DNA of 64,000 nucleotides, taken from the NCBI RefSeq assembly GCF_003331145.1, contig NZ_QLVE01000030.1:21721-85720 (forward strand), read 5' to 3'. This stretch comes from Exiguobacterium sp. TNDT2 (lineage in GTDB: Bacteria > Bacillota > Bacilli > Exiguobacteriales > Exiguobacteriaceae). The notes under the pieces were generated by a model, which ran no database searches, was not told the DNA's origin, and was given only the letters and a program-made list of their open reading frames with translations. Within the stretch, counting starts at the first letter, position 1. Every line of letters starts with the position of its first letter. The position numbers and the translations under genes were made by a program. Positions 36,601 to 46,634 of this stretch are shown here, in pieces.

Positions 36601-36864
36601 CTTCATGGTCAAGCACTGTTCGTCCGTCTCCGTCTGGAGTCGTTCGCCGACCTTGAAGAGCTATTGCGAACAGCGCCAGGGGATGTCCCCGTCATTTGTC
36701 GGTTCTCCGATTCGAAGGAAGTGAAGCAACTTGCTTCAGCATATGCGGTCAATCCGACAGAATCATTGCTCTTGGCTTTGAAACAACGGTTCGGCGAAAC
36801 GGATGTCGTGTTGAAACGGGTCGACTCGAAATTGCCCGGTACGAAAACTAGTACCAAGTCATAA
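33694..36864 (+). CDS. dnaE: DNA polymerase III subunit alpha, DnaE type
   Basis: 1056 aa from GTG 33694. C-family polymerase that in Firmicutes extends RNA primers before PolC takes over. PHP domain at residues 1-190, polymerase palm with catalytic Asp pair in PDIDLDFED (about residues 349-357), finger region, helix-hairpin-helix near 820-860 and an OB fold near 920-1000. The PHP metal site looks degenerate: HLNVRSAFSL has Arg where the second His of HxH stands. Slightly shorter than B. subtilis DnaE (about 1115). The frame is open to 33634, but AAGGGGGGG ends 4 nt before the GTG and homology starts there. No terminator separates it from the next promoter. Confidence 0.94.
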   Translation: MIHLNVRSAFSLMQSTIRLEQYVALMAERGSRAVALADDALYGLPQFVRLCERYAVKPVIGLRTTLRMDGFDVSVLVYALTEEQLPELYRLVQANGLTETTELAVLVLPENWKTNDPVHRRRLYNHLLGYVNEEKLWLGLPAPQTTEQTLLLRQLREMRDELGTKLVPAPETCYMRPEDFEAYRAIVAIGEGELISQEDVHQKGRYVRLPSEMNDWFEPVELEALDRFESLVSVTRLPQATTSIPEFEGAVDRLKRLVAVRLKALDLFQEEYIERARYELDVIARTGFASYFLIVEDIVRYAKEQGIEVGPGRGSAAGSLVSFALHITEVDPVRFGLLFERFLNPERITMPDIDLDFEDERRDEVVRYVLEKYGENHAAQIGTLATFGAKAALRDVARALGLTLEEGQAASKQVKDDGLAGILANPSKVKWFAGSQKRSQLLKIASELEGLPRQASVHAAGLVLSREALDAITPLQPTTGEQVTQYNMKDLEALGLLKIDLLGLRNLTRLRQMEALIRETDELFSMKTIPLNDAKTLRVLARGDTDGIFQFESEGMKQALRQVKPTEFEDIVVTMSLYRPGPMQFIDTYAKRKHGMPYQPVHPVVGDIMRTTNGVLVYQEQVMRLLRELAGYSYAEADLIRRAIAKKDVAAIEVEKARFLERSSARFDQDSMRQVFSWIEKFAGYGFNRSHAVAYSLISYRLAYVKAHFERIFYLVTYDKTNQLVRMLRKGKIPVYPPDVMHGQAGAFLEGPGVRLGLKAVQGLTKRDVERLIEHHTEFTDVKHLLELMGWGTKDHMKLRRLLGAGALDRMYHGDRRRAFEAVERLREETDTHLLPDELSALGLKRSAPTEPNWSEEEREALGTWIVHSPLTTVTPLSIETVTIDEVLHGERGFIVVYVDAIRTFKTKKNEEMGVIMVDDGISQDEVVIFPRVFAQFSRSLYVGNVLLLEVHPNERDGRRQLVVERVRPLHGQALFVRLRLESFADLEELLRTAPGDVPVICRFSDSKEVKQLASAYAVNPTESLLLALKQRFGETDVVLKRVDSKLPGTKTSTKS

Positions 36865-36868
36865 AAAG

Positions 36869-36900
36869 TGGTATAATCTGTTTAATTGGTCTGACCACTT
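36869..36900 (+). promoter_or_regulatory. Extended -10 promoter and GntR operator for gntR-accDA
   Basis: TGGTATAAT gives an extended -10 (TATAAT 36872-36877). Just downstream, over the expected start site, is AATTGGT-CTG-ACCACTT (36884-36900), a dyad with the TGGT-N3-ACCA core bound by FadR/PdhR-type GntR regulators. This fits autoregulation by the next gene. Confidence 0.65.
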
Positions 36901-36939
36901 TAGAGAAAAAGCCATCCGAAAAGGGAGTTGAACGGTCAG

Positions 36940-37494
36940 ATGCATGAAAAACACGCATCCTCATTTCACGAAAACATTTCTAAAATCAGAACGTTAATCG
37001 TCCAGGCCGCGCTTGAACCGGGTGACCGTCTCCCGTCAGAACGGGAGCTCGCCGAGACGCTGTCGATTAGCCGTGCCTCGGTCCGTGAAGCGCTACGGGC
37101 ACTCAGCTTCCTAGGGATCGTCGAGACAAGACATGGGGGCGGCACATTTTTATGCGAGCAAGACCGCCATCGCTATATCGAGATTTTGTCTGAGTTCATT
37201 GTCACGAAACAGACGAAGGCGTCGGACATTGTCGACATGTTGCGACTGCTCGAGCGTTTGGCATTGACCGAGGTCGAACCGACCCCGGAACGTATCGCGT
37301 TGCTCGAAGCGAGCGTACAGACGGATCGCGATTTCCGACAGCACCTCATCTTCGGATTGAAGAATGAACTGTTCATTCGAATTTGGAGCGAAGTGAACCG
37401 GTTTTACGACGGGACAAATGCGGGCGACCTGTATAAGGAAGACGAACGAAAACGATTGTTGGAGATGTGGCGTGCGGCGGGGATGCCGGAATGA
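36940..37494 (+). CDS. GntR/FadR-type regulator with shortened effector domain
   Basis: 184 aa from ATG 36940. Winged helix at about residues 10-75 with [29 protein letters not shown] and GGGTFL, classic of the FadR subfamily. The C-terminal FCD effector domain is normally about 150 residues; here about 105. The DxxFH metal-ligand block reads DRDFRQH, with Arg at the His position, and the late His pair is missing. AAGGGAG ends at 36927 and abuts a TTG at 36928, so ATG 36940 (12-nt gap) is preferred. It ends 14 bp before accD. Related GntR genes precede accDA in other Bacillales, so control of malonyl-CoA synthesis is likely; the ligand is unknown. Confidence 0.85.
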   Translation: MHEKHASSFHENISKIRTLIVQAALEPGDRLPSERELAETLSISRASVREALRALSFLGIVETRHGGGTFLCEQDRHRYIEILSEFIVTKQTKASDIVDMLRLLERLALTEVEPTPERIALLEASVQTDRDFRQHLIFGLKNELFIRIWSEVNRFYDGTNAGDLYKEDERKRLLEMWRAAGMPE

Positions 37495-37508
37495 ACGAGG
37501 GGGAAGCG

Positions 37509-38363
37509 ATGACTGCTTTTTTCAAGAGACCGAAACGATATATGCCATTGCGTCAACGAGAACCGAAAATTGACGCTCCACAAGGCTTGATGACGAAATG
37601 TCCATCTTGTAAATATATGCATTACACGAAACAGTTAAATGAAAATCATAAAGTATGTGATTGCGGCTATCATTTCCCGCTCAGTGCAGATGAGCGGATT
37701 CGTATGTTGGTCGACGATCAATCGTTTGAAAAATTCGCGGGACCGCTCGTGAAAGAGAACCCGTTAAATTTTCCAGATTATGAGGACAAATTAGAAAAGG
37801 ACAGGGAGCGAACTGGGATTGAAGAAGCGATCGTTTGTGGCCGCGCCACGATTGACGGCCTCTCTGTCGTCGTCTGCGTCATGGATGCCCGCTTCCGAAT
37901 GGGGTCGATGGGGGCTTATGTCGGAGAAGCGATCGCTTCAGCCGTCCGGACCGCGACGAAAGAACGTTTGCCGGTCGTGCTGTTCACGGCCTCAGGCGGT
38001 GCCCGTATGCAAGAAGGTATGGTCAGCTTGATGCAGATGGCCAACACGTCGATTGCGTTGAAGCAACACGATGAGGCCGGCCTATTGTACGTCGCCTACT
38101 TGACGCACCCGACGACAGGCGGCGTGTCAGCTAGTTTTGCGATGCTCGGGGACGTGAACGTCGCCGAACCTGGGGCGTTGATCGGCTTTGCCGGACGACG
38201 TATCATCGAGCAAACGATTCGTGAGAAATTGCCAGACAACTTCCAAACTGCCGAGTTCTTATTAGAAGCTGGTCAACTTGACGCCGTCGTTCATCGTGAA
38301 CAGATGCGTTCGTTCTTGAAGAAGATGATCGAGTTACACGGCGGGGAGGTCCATCATGTTTGA
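37509..38363 (+). CDS. accD: Acetyl-CoA carboxylase carboxyltransferase subunit beta
   Basis: 284 aa from ATG 37509, after GAGGGGG. With AccA forms the carboxyltransferase that makes malonyl-CoA. N-terminal zinc ribbon CPSC...CDC (cysteines at about residues 30, 33, 49 and 51) followed by a crotonase fold with [11 protein letters not shown] and [10 protein letters not shown]. The second cysteine pair is C-x-C rather than the usual C-x2-C, a one-residue deletion. Overlaps accA by 8 bp, so translation is coupled. The first gene of the transcript is the GntR regulator. Confidence 0.95.
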   Translation: MTAFFKRPKRYMPLRQREPKIDAPQGLMTKCPSCKYMHYTKQLNENHKVCDCGYHFPLSADERIRMLVDDQSFEKFAGPLVKENPLNFPDYEDKLEKDRERTGIEEAIVCGRATIDGLSVVVCVMDARFRMGSMGAYVGEAIASAVRTATKERLPVVLFTASGGARMQEGMVSLMQMANTSIALKQHDEAGLLYVAYLTHPTTGGVSASFAMLGDVNVAEPGALIGFAGRRIIEQTIREKLPDNFQTAEFLLEAGQLDAVVHREQMRSFLKKMIELHGGEVHHV

Positions 38364-39291
38364 TCCAATCAAAGAAGTAAACGAACAGCTCGGGAAGCTG
38401 CGCGAGACGGCGGAGACAAAAGGCATCGATTTATCACGTGAGATGCGTCACCTTGAAGCGAAGCTTCATCGATTAGAAAAAGACATTTATGGGAATATCA
38501 AACCGTGGGATCGCGTACAATTGGCGCGAAACCCGAAACGACCGACAACGCTCGATTATATCGCCCAGCTGTTCCCGGATTTCATCGAGTTGCATGGTGA
38601 CCGTCACGGCTATGATGATGCTGCCATTATAGCGGGACTGGCCACGCTCGATGGGACGCCGGTGACGATCATCGGTCATCAACGGGGGCGGAACACAAAA
38701 GAGAACATGCACCGCAACTTTGGTATGCCGCACCCAGAAGGCTATCGCAAAGCGCTTCGGTTTATGAAGCAAGCGGAAAAGTTCAACCGTCCGGTCATCA
38801 CGTTCATCGACACAAAAGGTGCTTATCCTGGGAAAGCGGCGGAAGAGCGTGGACAAAGCGAGGCGATTGCGCGCAACTTGTTCGAGATGGCGACGTTGAA
38901 AGTCCCAATCATCTCGATCGTCATTGGAGAAGGCGGATCGGGCGGGGCGCTCGGGATTGGTGTATGTGACCGTCTGCTTATGTTAGAGAACAGTACGTAT
39001 TCGGTCATTTCACCGGAAGGCGCGGCTGCCCTGTTATGGAAAGACGCCAAGCTCGCCGAACGTGCAGCAGAAACAATGAAGATTACAGCACAAGATTTGT
39101 TAAATTTAGGGATTGTGGATGAAGTCGTCACCGAGGTGTTCGGTGGGGCCCATATCGATGTGTCATTACAGTCATCACTCTTAAAACCTGTATTAGCACA
39201 ACACATGATGGAGTTGCGAGGTCGGACTCAAAATGAGTTGTTGCAAGGGCGGGCCGCCAAATATCATCAAATTGGCACAATTGGCTCGTGA
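38356..39291 (+). CDS. accA: Acetyl-CoA carboxylase carboxyltransferase subunit alpha
   Basis: 311 aa. Partner of AccD in the carboxyltransferase. N-terminal helical region ([23 protein letters not shown]) and crotonase core with [40 protein letters not shown] (split) and [12 protein letters not shown]. Start overlaps the end of accD; the Shine-Dalgarno GGGGAGG lies inside accD. pfkA and pyk follow, linking fatty-acid synthesis genes with glycolysis as in Bacillus. Confidence 0.96.
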   Translation: MFDPIKEVNEQLGKLRETAETKGIDLSREMRHLEAKLHRLEKDIYGNIKPWDRVQLARNPKRPTTLDYIAQLFPDFIELHGDRHGYDDAAIIAGLATLDGTPVTIIGHQRGRNTKENMHRNFGMPHPEGYRKALRFMKQAEKFNRPVITFIDTKGAYPGKAAEERGQSEAIARNLFEMATLKVPIISIVIGEGGSGGALGIGVCDRLLMLENSTYSVISPEGAAALLWKDAKLAERAAETMKITAQDLLNLGIVDEVVTEVFGGAHIDVSLQSSLLKPVLAQHMMELRGRTQNELLQGRAAKYHQIGTIGS

Positions 39292-39382
39292 AAACGTTAA
39301 CAACCGCTTCGGGTTCACGTTCATTCACTCACGGGTTGACTGTTTTTGAACACACCTCATGCTTTTTTTTCACATACTTGTG

Positions 39383-39412
39383 TTGTAAAACAAAGGTCAG
39401 ACATGGTATTTT
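39383..39412 (+). promoter_or_regulatory. Possible promoter for pfkA
   Basis: TTGTAA (39383-39388), 18-bp spacer, TGGTATTTT with an extended -10 (TATTTT 39407-39412). The 160-bp gap before pfkA also has a weak hairpin near 39304-39345 that may end accA. Confidence 0.45.
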
Positions 39413-39439
39413 ATTTTCAGATTTCGTTAAAACACATAA

Positions 39440-40420
<981 letters not shown>

Positions 40421-40437
40421 CGAGTACCAGTGAACTC

Positions 40438-40479
40438 CACAGAGACGGGATCAGGTCAAACGACCTCCCGTTTTCTGTG
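40438..40479 (+). terminator. Compound hairpin between pfkA and pyk
   Basis: Outer stem CACAG/CTGTG and GACGGGA/TCCCGTT (40438-40450 / 40466-40479) with inner GGTC-AAAC-GACC. There is no long T tail, so it may reduce rather than stop transcription into pyk. Confidence 0.5.
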
Positions 40480-40515
40480 TGTAAATGTAATACATCCCCT
40501 AGGAGGTTTTTATTT

Positions 40516-42258
40516 ATGCGTAGAACGAAAATTGTATGTACGATTGGACCAGCTTCAGAGAAACGTCTTCCGGAAATGATTGAAGCCGGTATGAACGTCG
40601 CACGTCTCAACTTCTCTCACGGTGACTACGAAGAGCACGGTGCGCGAATCCGCGACATCCGTGAAGCATCAAAAGCTGCGGGTAAAATTGTGACGGTTCT
40701 TCTTGATACGAAAGGTCCTGAAATTCGTACACATACGTTTGAAGAAGGAAAAGCACTCCTTGAAAAAGGTAAGGAAGTCATCATCGTCTCGACAGAAGAA
40801 ATCGTCGGAACGAAAGACCGTTTCTCGGTCACGTACGAAGGTTTGTACGAAGACGTTGAAGTCGGTTCACGCATCATGCTCGACGACGGACTCATCGGTC
40901 TTCTTGTCGTTGAAAAACTTCCGAACCGTGATCTTCGTTGCGTCATCGAAAACGAAGGCGTCATCAAGACGAAGAAAGGTGTCAACTTGCCTAACGTCAA
41001 AGTGAACTTGCCTGCCCTTACAGACAAAGACATCGCCGATATCGAGTTCGGGATCTCACAAGACATCGATGTCATCGCGGCATCATTCGTCCGCCGTGCG
41101 TCTGACGTCGTTGAAATTCGTCAACTACTCGAGCGCAACAACGCCTCACACATCAAAATCTATCCGAAAATCGAGAACCAAGAGGGTGTCGATAACATCG
41201 ACGAAATCTTGGCGATTTCTGACGGTTTGATGGTCGCTCGTGGTGACCTCGGAATCGAGATCCCAACGGAAGAAGTGACACCAGTTCAAAAAGAATTGAT
41301 CAAGAAGTGTAACGACCTCGGAAAACCGGTCATCACGGCTACACAAATGCTTGACTCGATGCAACGCAACCCGCGTCCGACACGTGCGGAAGCGTCTGAC
41401 GTTGCTAACGCCATCCTCGATGGTACGGATGCGGTCATGCTTTCAGGTGAGACGGCAGCAGGGGACTACCCAATCGAGTCAGTTCAAATGCAGGCAGCGA
41501 TCGCTGTTCGCACTGAGCAAATGCTCGACTATAAGAACTTGCTTAAAGATCGTCAGAAGCGCAGTGAACACACGGTAACGGATGCGATCTCACAAGCGGT
41601 TGCCCACACGGCAATCAACTTGAACGCAAAAGCGATTTTGACACCGACACAATCAGGTTACACGGCTGCTCGTACAGCGAAGTATCGCCCAGAGGCGAAC
41701 ATCATCGCGGTCACAGAGTCAGAGCGCGTGGCACGTCAATTGAACCTCGTTTGGGGCGTGTACCCACTCGTGGCTGACACGATGCCGAACAACACAGATG
41801 AGATGTTGGTTCAAGCTTCAGAAGCGGCTCGTCACGCTGGATTCGTCACAGACGGCGACCTCGTCGTCATCTCGGCAGGTATCCCGGCAGCGACCGCGGG
41901 TACGACGAACATGATGAAAGTTCACATCGTCGGTCACGCCCTTGCAAACGGACGCGGCATCGGTGAGCGTGGCCTCGTCGGTGAGGTCGTTGTTGCCAAC
42001 AACGCGGACGAAGCAAATGCGAAAGCGAAAGACGGGATGATTCTGATTGCCCCGTTCACAGACAAAGAAATGATGCCGGCAATCGAAAAAGCGGCTGGTA
42101 TCATCACTGAAGACGGTGGATTGACAAGCCATGCCGGCATCGTCGGGCCATCACTTCGTAAACCGGTCATCGTTGGTGTCGAAGCTGCGACAGCGACATT
42201 CCGCGATGGACAGATGATCTCGATTGACCCACTCACTGGTAAAATCTACAACGCGTAA
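40516..42258 (+). CDS. pyk: Pyruvate kinase with C-terminal PEP-utiliser-like domain
   Basis: 580 aa. Makes pyruvate and ATP from phosphoenolpyruvate. [14 protein letters not shown] and LNFSHG near the N-terminus, [21 protein letters not shown] and ATQMLDSM. The last 100 residues ([31 protein letters not shown]) are the extra phosphohistidine-like domain found in Bacillus and Geobacillus pyruvate kinases; the swivelling His is retained in TSHAG. The frame opens earlier at 40477, but AGGAGG at 40501-40506 lies 9 nt before ATG 40516. Confidence 0.96.
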   Translation: MRRTKIVCTIGPASEKRLPEMIEAGMNVARLNFSHGDYEEHGARIRDIREASKAAGKIVTVLLDTKGPEIRTHTFEEGKALLEKGKEVIIVSTEEIVGTKDRFSVTYEGLYEDVEVGSRIMLDDGLIGLLVVEKLPNRDLRCVIENEGVIKTKKGVNLPNVKVNLPALTDKDIADIEFGISQDIDVIAASFVRRASDVVEIRQLLERNNASHIKIYPKIENQEGVDNIDEILAISDGLMVARGDLGIEIPTEEVTPVQKELIKKCNDLGKPVITATQMLDSMQRNPRPTRAEASDVANAILDGTDAVMLSGETAAGDYPIESVQMQAAIAVRTEQMLDYKNLLKDRQKRSEHTVTDAISQAVAHTAINLNAKAILTPTQSGYTAARTAKYRPEANIIAVTESERVARQLNLVWGVYPLVADTMPNNTDEMLVQASEAARHAGFVTDGDLVVISAGIPAATAGTTNMMKVHIVGHALANGRGIGERGLVGEVVVANNADEANAKAKDGMILIAPFTDKEMMPAIEKAAGIITEDGGLTSHAGIVGPSLRKPVIVGVEAATATFRDGQMISIDPLTGKIYNA

Positions 42259-42271
42259 TCGAATGCCAATC

Positions 42272-42302
42272 GAACCGACTCGCTCCTGAGTCGGTTCTTT
42301 TT
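42272..42302 (+). terminator. Terminator after pyk
   Basis: 10-bp perfect stem (42272-42281 / 42288-42297), loop GCTCCT, five T. Confidence 0.85.
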
Positions 42303-42321
42303 CCATTCAGAAAGAGAGTCT

Positions 42322-42789
42322 ATGATGAGTGCCTATTTATTCTTATTATTGCTTGTATTGATTGGCGTCATCGCCCATAACCAATCGATCATCATCGCCA
42401 GCAGCGTCCTATTGATTATTAAGGCCGTCGGATTCGGTGATCAATTATTCCCGACACTTGCCTCAAAAGGTATTCATTGGGGCGTGACGATTATCACGAT
42501 TGCCGTCCTCGTCCCGATTGCGACTGGTGACATCGGATTTCGGGAATTGTGGAATAGCATTAAAGGACCGGTCGGTATTATCGCATTCAGTTCAGGAATC
42601 TTCGTCGCGCTCGCCGCAGCCCAAGGGGTTCAACTCATGCGGGTCGATCCCGTCGTGACGACGGCACTCCTCGCCGGGACCATCCTAGCCGTCGGTTTCA
42701 TGAAAGGTGTTCCGGTCGGTCCACTTATTGGTGCCGGGATTGCCGCCTTGATTTTAGGTGGCTTTAACCTGATTCAAAAATGGTTCTGA
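42322..42789 (+). CDS. ytwI: DUF441 membrane protein YtwI
   Basis: 155 aa, four or five hydrophobic segments (about residues 3-20, 23-40, 52-68, 80-100, 110-150). Matches the DUF441 (YeaL/YtwI) family of inner-membrane proteins with unknown role. In B. subtilis ytwI lies between pyk and citZ, as here. Tandem ATG codons at 42322 and 42325; the weak AGAGAG at 42313 favours the second. Confidence 0.85.
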   Translation: MMSAYLFLLLLVLIGVIAHNQSIIIASSVLLIIKAVGFGDQLFPTLASKGIHWGVTIITIAVLVPIATGDIGFRELWNSIKGPVGIIAFSSGIFVALAAAQGVQLMRVDPVVTTALLAGTILAVGFMKGVPVGPLIGAGIAALILGGFNLIQKWF

Positions 42790-42801
42790 CATTTTTTACG
42801 G

Positions 42802-42816
42802 TTGGATACGCTTACA
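42802..42816 (+). promoter_or_regulatory. cre site upstream of citZ
   Basis: TTGGATACGCTTACA matches WTGNAANCGNWNNCW with one mismatch. It lies about 24 bp before a TATACT (42840-42845) that may be the citZ -10. Confidence 0.55.
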
Positions 42817-42973
42817 TTTCTTTTTTTTAGTAAATTGTTTATACTAAATAAAGGACAGGGTGGCACGAGTTCGAAACGGATTGGGGAAAGTGTTCGACTT
42901 CCCGCCCTTATTCCCTACACAACAGACTGTATGATGCGGTCAATCACTTTTAAAGACTGAGGGGGAGTTATTG

Positions 42974-44086
42974 ATGTCAACGACAAAAGGATTAGAAGGA
43001 ATTGTGGCAGCGGCCTCAAAAGTCAGTTCGATTATCGACGGACAATTGACTTACGGAGGATACACAATCGACGATTTGGCGGATCACGCCACGTTTGAAG
43101 AAGTTGTTTTCCTATTGTGGAACGACCGCCTTCCAAAAGCAGATGAATTAACTGAGCTCTCTGAAGCGCTCGTGAAAGAAGCGAAATTACCAGAAGATGT
43201 GATCGCGACGCTCGAACGGGCGCCAAAATCGGCCAATGCGATGGCGACGATTCGGACGGCCCTTTCACAGCTAGCACTTTATGATGAAGAAGCCGAAGAT
43301 ATGAGTACAGAAGCGAACATGCGCAAAGCGATTCGTCTCCAAGCCCAAATTGCGACGGTTGTGACGGCGTTCGCTCGTCTTCGTAAAGGCGAACAACCGG
43401 TTGCGCCAAAGCCTGGTCTATCATACGCGGCCAATTTCCTATACATGTTGAACGGAGAAGAACCGAGCGAGGTCGCCGAGAAGACGATTGACAAGGCGCT
43501 CATCCTCCACGCCGACCATGAATTGAACGCTTCGACGTTCACGGCCCGTGTCTGTGTCGCAACGTTGTCTGATATCTACTCAGGCGTGACGGCAGCGATG
43601 GGCGCACTCAAAGGCCCGCTTCATGGCGGTGCGAATGAGGCGGTCATGAAAATGCTCCACGAGATCGGTTCAGTCGACAAAGTCGAAGACTACGTCCGCG
43701 GCAAGTTCGAGCGTCGTGAGAAAATCATGGGCTTCGGTCACCGTGTCTATAAGGACGGCGACCCGCGAGCGAAACATTTGAAAGAGATGAGCCGCCAATT
43801 GACGGCCCAAATCGGCGAGCCGGAATGGTACGAGATGTCTGAAAAAATTGACCATCTCGTCGAGACAGAAAAAGGCTTGAAGCCGAACGTTGATTTCTAT
43901 TCGGCATCGACTTATTATGCGCTCGGTCTCGATGAAGAGTTGTTCACGCCGATCTTCGCGGTCTCACGCATGTCGGGCTGGATTGCTCACATTCTCGAAC
44001 AGTATGCGGACAACCGCTTGATTCGTCCACGTGCCGAGTACGTTGGCGAGACGAACCGGTCGTACGTCCCGGTGAATGAGCGTTAA
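42974..44086 (+). CDS. citZ: Citrate synthase
   Basis: 370 aa. Condenses acetyl-CoA and oxaloacetate. KGLEGIVAAASKVSSIIDG is the Gram-positive N-terminus; catalytic His in GPLHGGANEAV and second His plus MGFGHRVYK follow, with Asp in DFYSAS. ATG 42974 is preceded by GAGGGGGAG; a TTG directly upstream is in frame but not needed. The leader contains a GGGAAAG/CTTCCC hairpin (about 42883-42903). First gene of citZ-icd-mdh, probably under CcpA. Confidence 0.95.
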   Translation: MSTTKGLEGIVAAASKVSSIIDGQLTYGGYTIDDLADHATFEEVVFLLWNDRLPKADELTELSEALVKEAKLPEDVIATLERAPKSANAMATIRTALSQLALYDEEAEDMSTEANMRKAIRLQAQIATVVTAFARLRKGEQPVAPKPGLSYAANFLYMLNGEEPSEVAEKTIDKALILHADHELNASTFTARVCVATLSDIYSGVTAAMGALKGPLHGGANEAVMKMLHEIGSVDKVEDYVRGKFERREKIMGFGHRVYKDGDPRAKHLKEMSRQLTAQIGEPEWYEMSEKIDHLVETEKGLKPNVDFYSASTYYALGLDEELFTPIFAVSRMSGWIAHILEQYADNRLIRPRAEYVGETNRSYVPVNER

Positions 44087-44150
44087 TTGACGCGCCAAGA
44101 GAAGATCAATTCACAATTTCGACATAAAATTTGGTAAACTAACAATTGAC

Positions 44151-44176
44151 GTAGGTCGGCGCTCGCGTCGGCCTAC
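44151..44176 (+). other. Hairpin between citZ and icd
   Basis: GTAGGTCG/CGGCCTAC stem with one G-T pair and a 10-base loop; no T tail. It could stabilise the 3' end of citZ mRNA or mark a processing site. Confidence 0.35.
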
Positions 44177-44201
44177 ATAAATGTACTTAGGGGGATTCAT
44201 T

Positions 44202-45473
44202 ATGTTGACACAGAACGAAAAAATCACAGTTGAGAACGGTGTATTAAACGTACCGAACGTACCGACGATTCCATTTATCATCGGTGACGGCACAGGACCA
44301 GACATCTGGAACGCATCAGTACGCGTCTTTGATGCGGCTGTCGAAAAAGCATATGGCGGCGAGAAGAAAATCGAATGGATGGAAGTATACGCTGGGGAGA
44401 AGGCCTACAATCAAAAAGGCGAATGGCTTCCAAACGAGACACTCGATCAAATCCGTGAATATTTGATTGCCATCAAAGGTCCGTTGACGACACCGGTCGG
44501 CGGCGGGATCCGTTCACTCAACGTAGCACTCCGTCAAGAACTTGACTTGTACACGTGCTTGCGCCCGGTTCGTTACTTCACAGGCGTCCCTTCACCGGTC
44601 AAACGCCCAGAGGATACAGACATGGTTATTTTCCGTGAGAACACAGAAGATATCTACGCAGGGATTGAGTACGCGTCAGGTAGCGACGAAGTGAAGAAGT
44701 TGATTTCATTCTTGAAAGAAGAGATGAACGTCAACAAAATCCGTTTCCCTGAAACGTCTGGTATCGGCATTAAGCCAATCTCGTCTGAAGGGACAAAACG
44801 TCTTGTTCGTGCGGCGCTCGAGTACGCCATCGCGAACAACCGTAAATCGCTCACGCTCGTTCATAAAGGGAACATCATGAAGTTCACAGAAGGCGCCTTC
44901 AAAAACTGGGGCTATGAGCTTGCAGAAGAAGAGTACGGCGACAAAGTCTTCACATGGGCGCAGTATGACCGTATCAAAGAAGAGTCAGGTGAAGCGGCTG
45001 CGAACGAAGCGCAGTCGAAAGCAGAAGCAGAAGGCAAAATCATCGTAAAAGATTCAATTGCCGATATCTTCTTGCAACAGATTTTGACACGTCCGCGTGA
45101 GTTCGATGTCGTGGCCACGATGAACTTGAACGGTGACTACATCTCGGATGCGCTCGCTGCCCAAGTCGGCGGAATCGGGATTGCACCTGGAGCGAACATC
45201 AACTACGTGACGGGCCATGCGATCTTCGAAGCGACACACGGTACGGCACCAAAATATGCAGGTCTTGACAAGGTCAACCCGTCATCAGTCATCTTGTCAG
45301 GTGAGATGATGCTTCGTCATATGAACTGGAACGAAGCGGCGGACCTCATCATCAACTCGATGGAGAAGACGATTGCCTCGAAAGTCGTCACATACGATTT
45401 CGCCCGCCTTATGGACGGCGCGACAGAAGTGAAGTGTTCAGAGTTTGCAGATGAACTAATCAAAAACATGTAA
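44202..45473 (+). CDS. icd: Isocitrate dehydrogenase (NADP)
   Basis: 423 aa from ATG 44202. Oxidative decarboxylation of isocitrate to 2-oxoglutarate. [28 protein letters not shown] with the phosphorylatable Ser in [20 protein letters not shown] and DIFLQQIL, and the NADP region [15 protein letters not shown] lies 7 nt before the ATG; the frame extends to 44181 without better support. Middle of the TCA cluster. Confidence 0.96.
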   Translation: MLTQNEKITVENGVLNVPNVPTIPFIIGDGTGPDIWNASVRVFDAAVEKAYGGEKKIEWMEVYAGEKAYNQKGEWLPNETLDQIREYLIAIKGPLTTPVGGGIRSLNVALRQELDLYTCLRPVRYFTGVPSPVKRPEDTDMVIFRENTEDIYAGIEYASGSDEVKKLISFLKEEMNVNKIRFPETSGIGIKPISSEGTKRLVRAALEYAIANNRKSLTLVHKGNIMKFTEGAFKNWGYELAEEEYGDKVFTWAQYDRIKEESGEAAANEAQSKAEAEGKIIVKDSIADIFLQQILTRPREFDVVATMNLNGDYISDALAAQVGGIGIAPGANINYVTGHAIFEATHGTAPKYAGLDKVNPSSVILSGEMMLRHMNWNEAADLIINSMEKTIASKVVTYDFARLMDGATEVKCSEFADELIKNM

Positions 45474-45503
45474 TTCATCAGTTAAACCAAGGGGGAGAGC
45501 ACA

Positions 45504-46439
45504 ATGATTCGTCGCAATAAAATTTCGGTGATCGGTAGCGGATTCACGGGAGCCACGACTGCACTGTATCTGGCTCAAAAAGAGCTCGGTAACGTCGTCC
45601 TGCTCGATATCAAAGAAAACGAGAGCCCGACGAAAGGGAAAGCGCTCGATATGCAAGAGACGGCGCCGATTCAAGGGTTTGATTCGTGGATTACGGGGAC
45701 GTCGGACTATGCCGAAACGGCGGATTCGGATATCGTCGTTATCACGGCCGGGATTGCCCGGAAACCTGGCATGAGCCGGGACGACCTCGTCTCGACGAAC
45801 GCCAAAGTGATGCGGGCCGTCACGAAAGAAGTGGCCCGCTATTCACCCGATGCGATTTTAATCGTCTTGACGAACCCGGTCGATGCGATGACATATGCCG
45901 CCTTCAAAGAGTCAGGCTTCCCGAAAGAGCGTGTTATTGGTCAATCCGGTGTGCTCGATACGGCCCGGTTCCGGACGTTCGTCGCTGCGGAGTTGAATAT
46001 CTCCGTGAAGGACGTCTCTGGATTCGTGCTCGGCGGGCACGGGGATGACATGGTCCCGCTCATTCGTTACTCGTACGCGGGAGGCATCCCACTCGAGAAG
46101 CTATTGCCGAGCGACCGGATCGAAGCGATTGTCAACCGGACCCGTAAAGGTGGTGGTGAGATCGTCCAGCTACTCGGGAATGGATCGGCCTATTATGCGC
46201 CGGCCGCGGCTATCGTCGAGATGGTCGAAGCAATCTTGAAAGATCAACGGCGTATTTTACCGGCCATCGCTTATCTCGACGGGGAGTACGGTTTCCACGA
46301 CTTGTATCTCGGTGTGCCGACAATTCTTGGCGCGAACGGGATTGAACGTGTGCTCGAACTTGAATTGACGGAAGACGAGACGGCCGCGCTCGAGCAATCG
46401 GCTGAATCGGTACGCTCCGTCTTGAACGTCCTTAACTGA
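45504..46439 (+). CDS. mdh: Malate dehydrogenase
   Basis: 311 aa. NAD-dependent malate/oxaloacetate conversion, LDH-like type. Rossmann motif [12 protein letters not shown] (residues 9-20), substrate loop [16 protein letters not shown] whose Arg after IA marks malate specificity, TNPVDAMTY, and catalytic His in [19 protein letters not shown] precedes the ATG. Third gene of citZ-icd-mdh, 30 bp after icd; a terminator ends the unit. Confidence 0.95.
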   Translation: MIRRNKISVIGSGFTGATTALYLAQKELGNVVLLDIKENESPTKGKALDMQETAPIQGFDSWITGTSDYAETADSDIVVITAGIARKPGMSRDDLVSTNAKVMRAVTKEVARYSPDAILIVLTNPVDAMTYAAFKESGFPKERVIGQSGVLDTARFRTFVAAELNISVKDVSGFVLGGHGDDMVPLIRYSYAGGIPLEKLLPSDRIEAIVNRTRKGGGEIVQLLGNGSAYYAPAAAIVEMVEAILKDQRRILPAIAYLDGEYGFHDLYLGVPTILGANGIERVLELELTEDETAALEQSAESVRSVLNVLN

Positions 46440-46446
46440 TGCCTCA

Positions 46447-46476
46447 CCTCGTCTGCTTGAGCAGGCGAGGTTTTTT
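46447..46476 (+). terminator. Terminator after mdh
   Basis: 10-bp stem with one T-G pair (46447-46456 / 46461-46470), loop TTGA, six T. Confidence 0.85.
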
Positions 46477-46574
46477 GTAGACTTCGTTTTGAAGGACACG
46501 TGCTACACTGAACGAGGAACGTGGATTTGTTTTGTTTTTGTAAAGATTTGCTTTGATGTTGGTCGGACGTAGCA

Positions 46575-46604
46575 TTGATTTGTAAAATAGGTATTGTATA
46601 TGAT
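46575..46604 (+). promoter_or_regulatory. Possible promoter for phoPR
   Basis: TTGATT (46575-46580), 18-bp spacer, TATGAT (46599-46604); TATATG at 46597 is an alternative -10. Confidence 0.4.
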
Positions 46605-46634
46605 TGAACAGATAGATTAGAGGAGGAACTAAGC

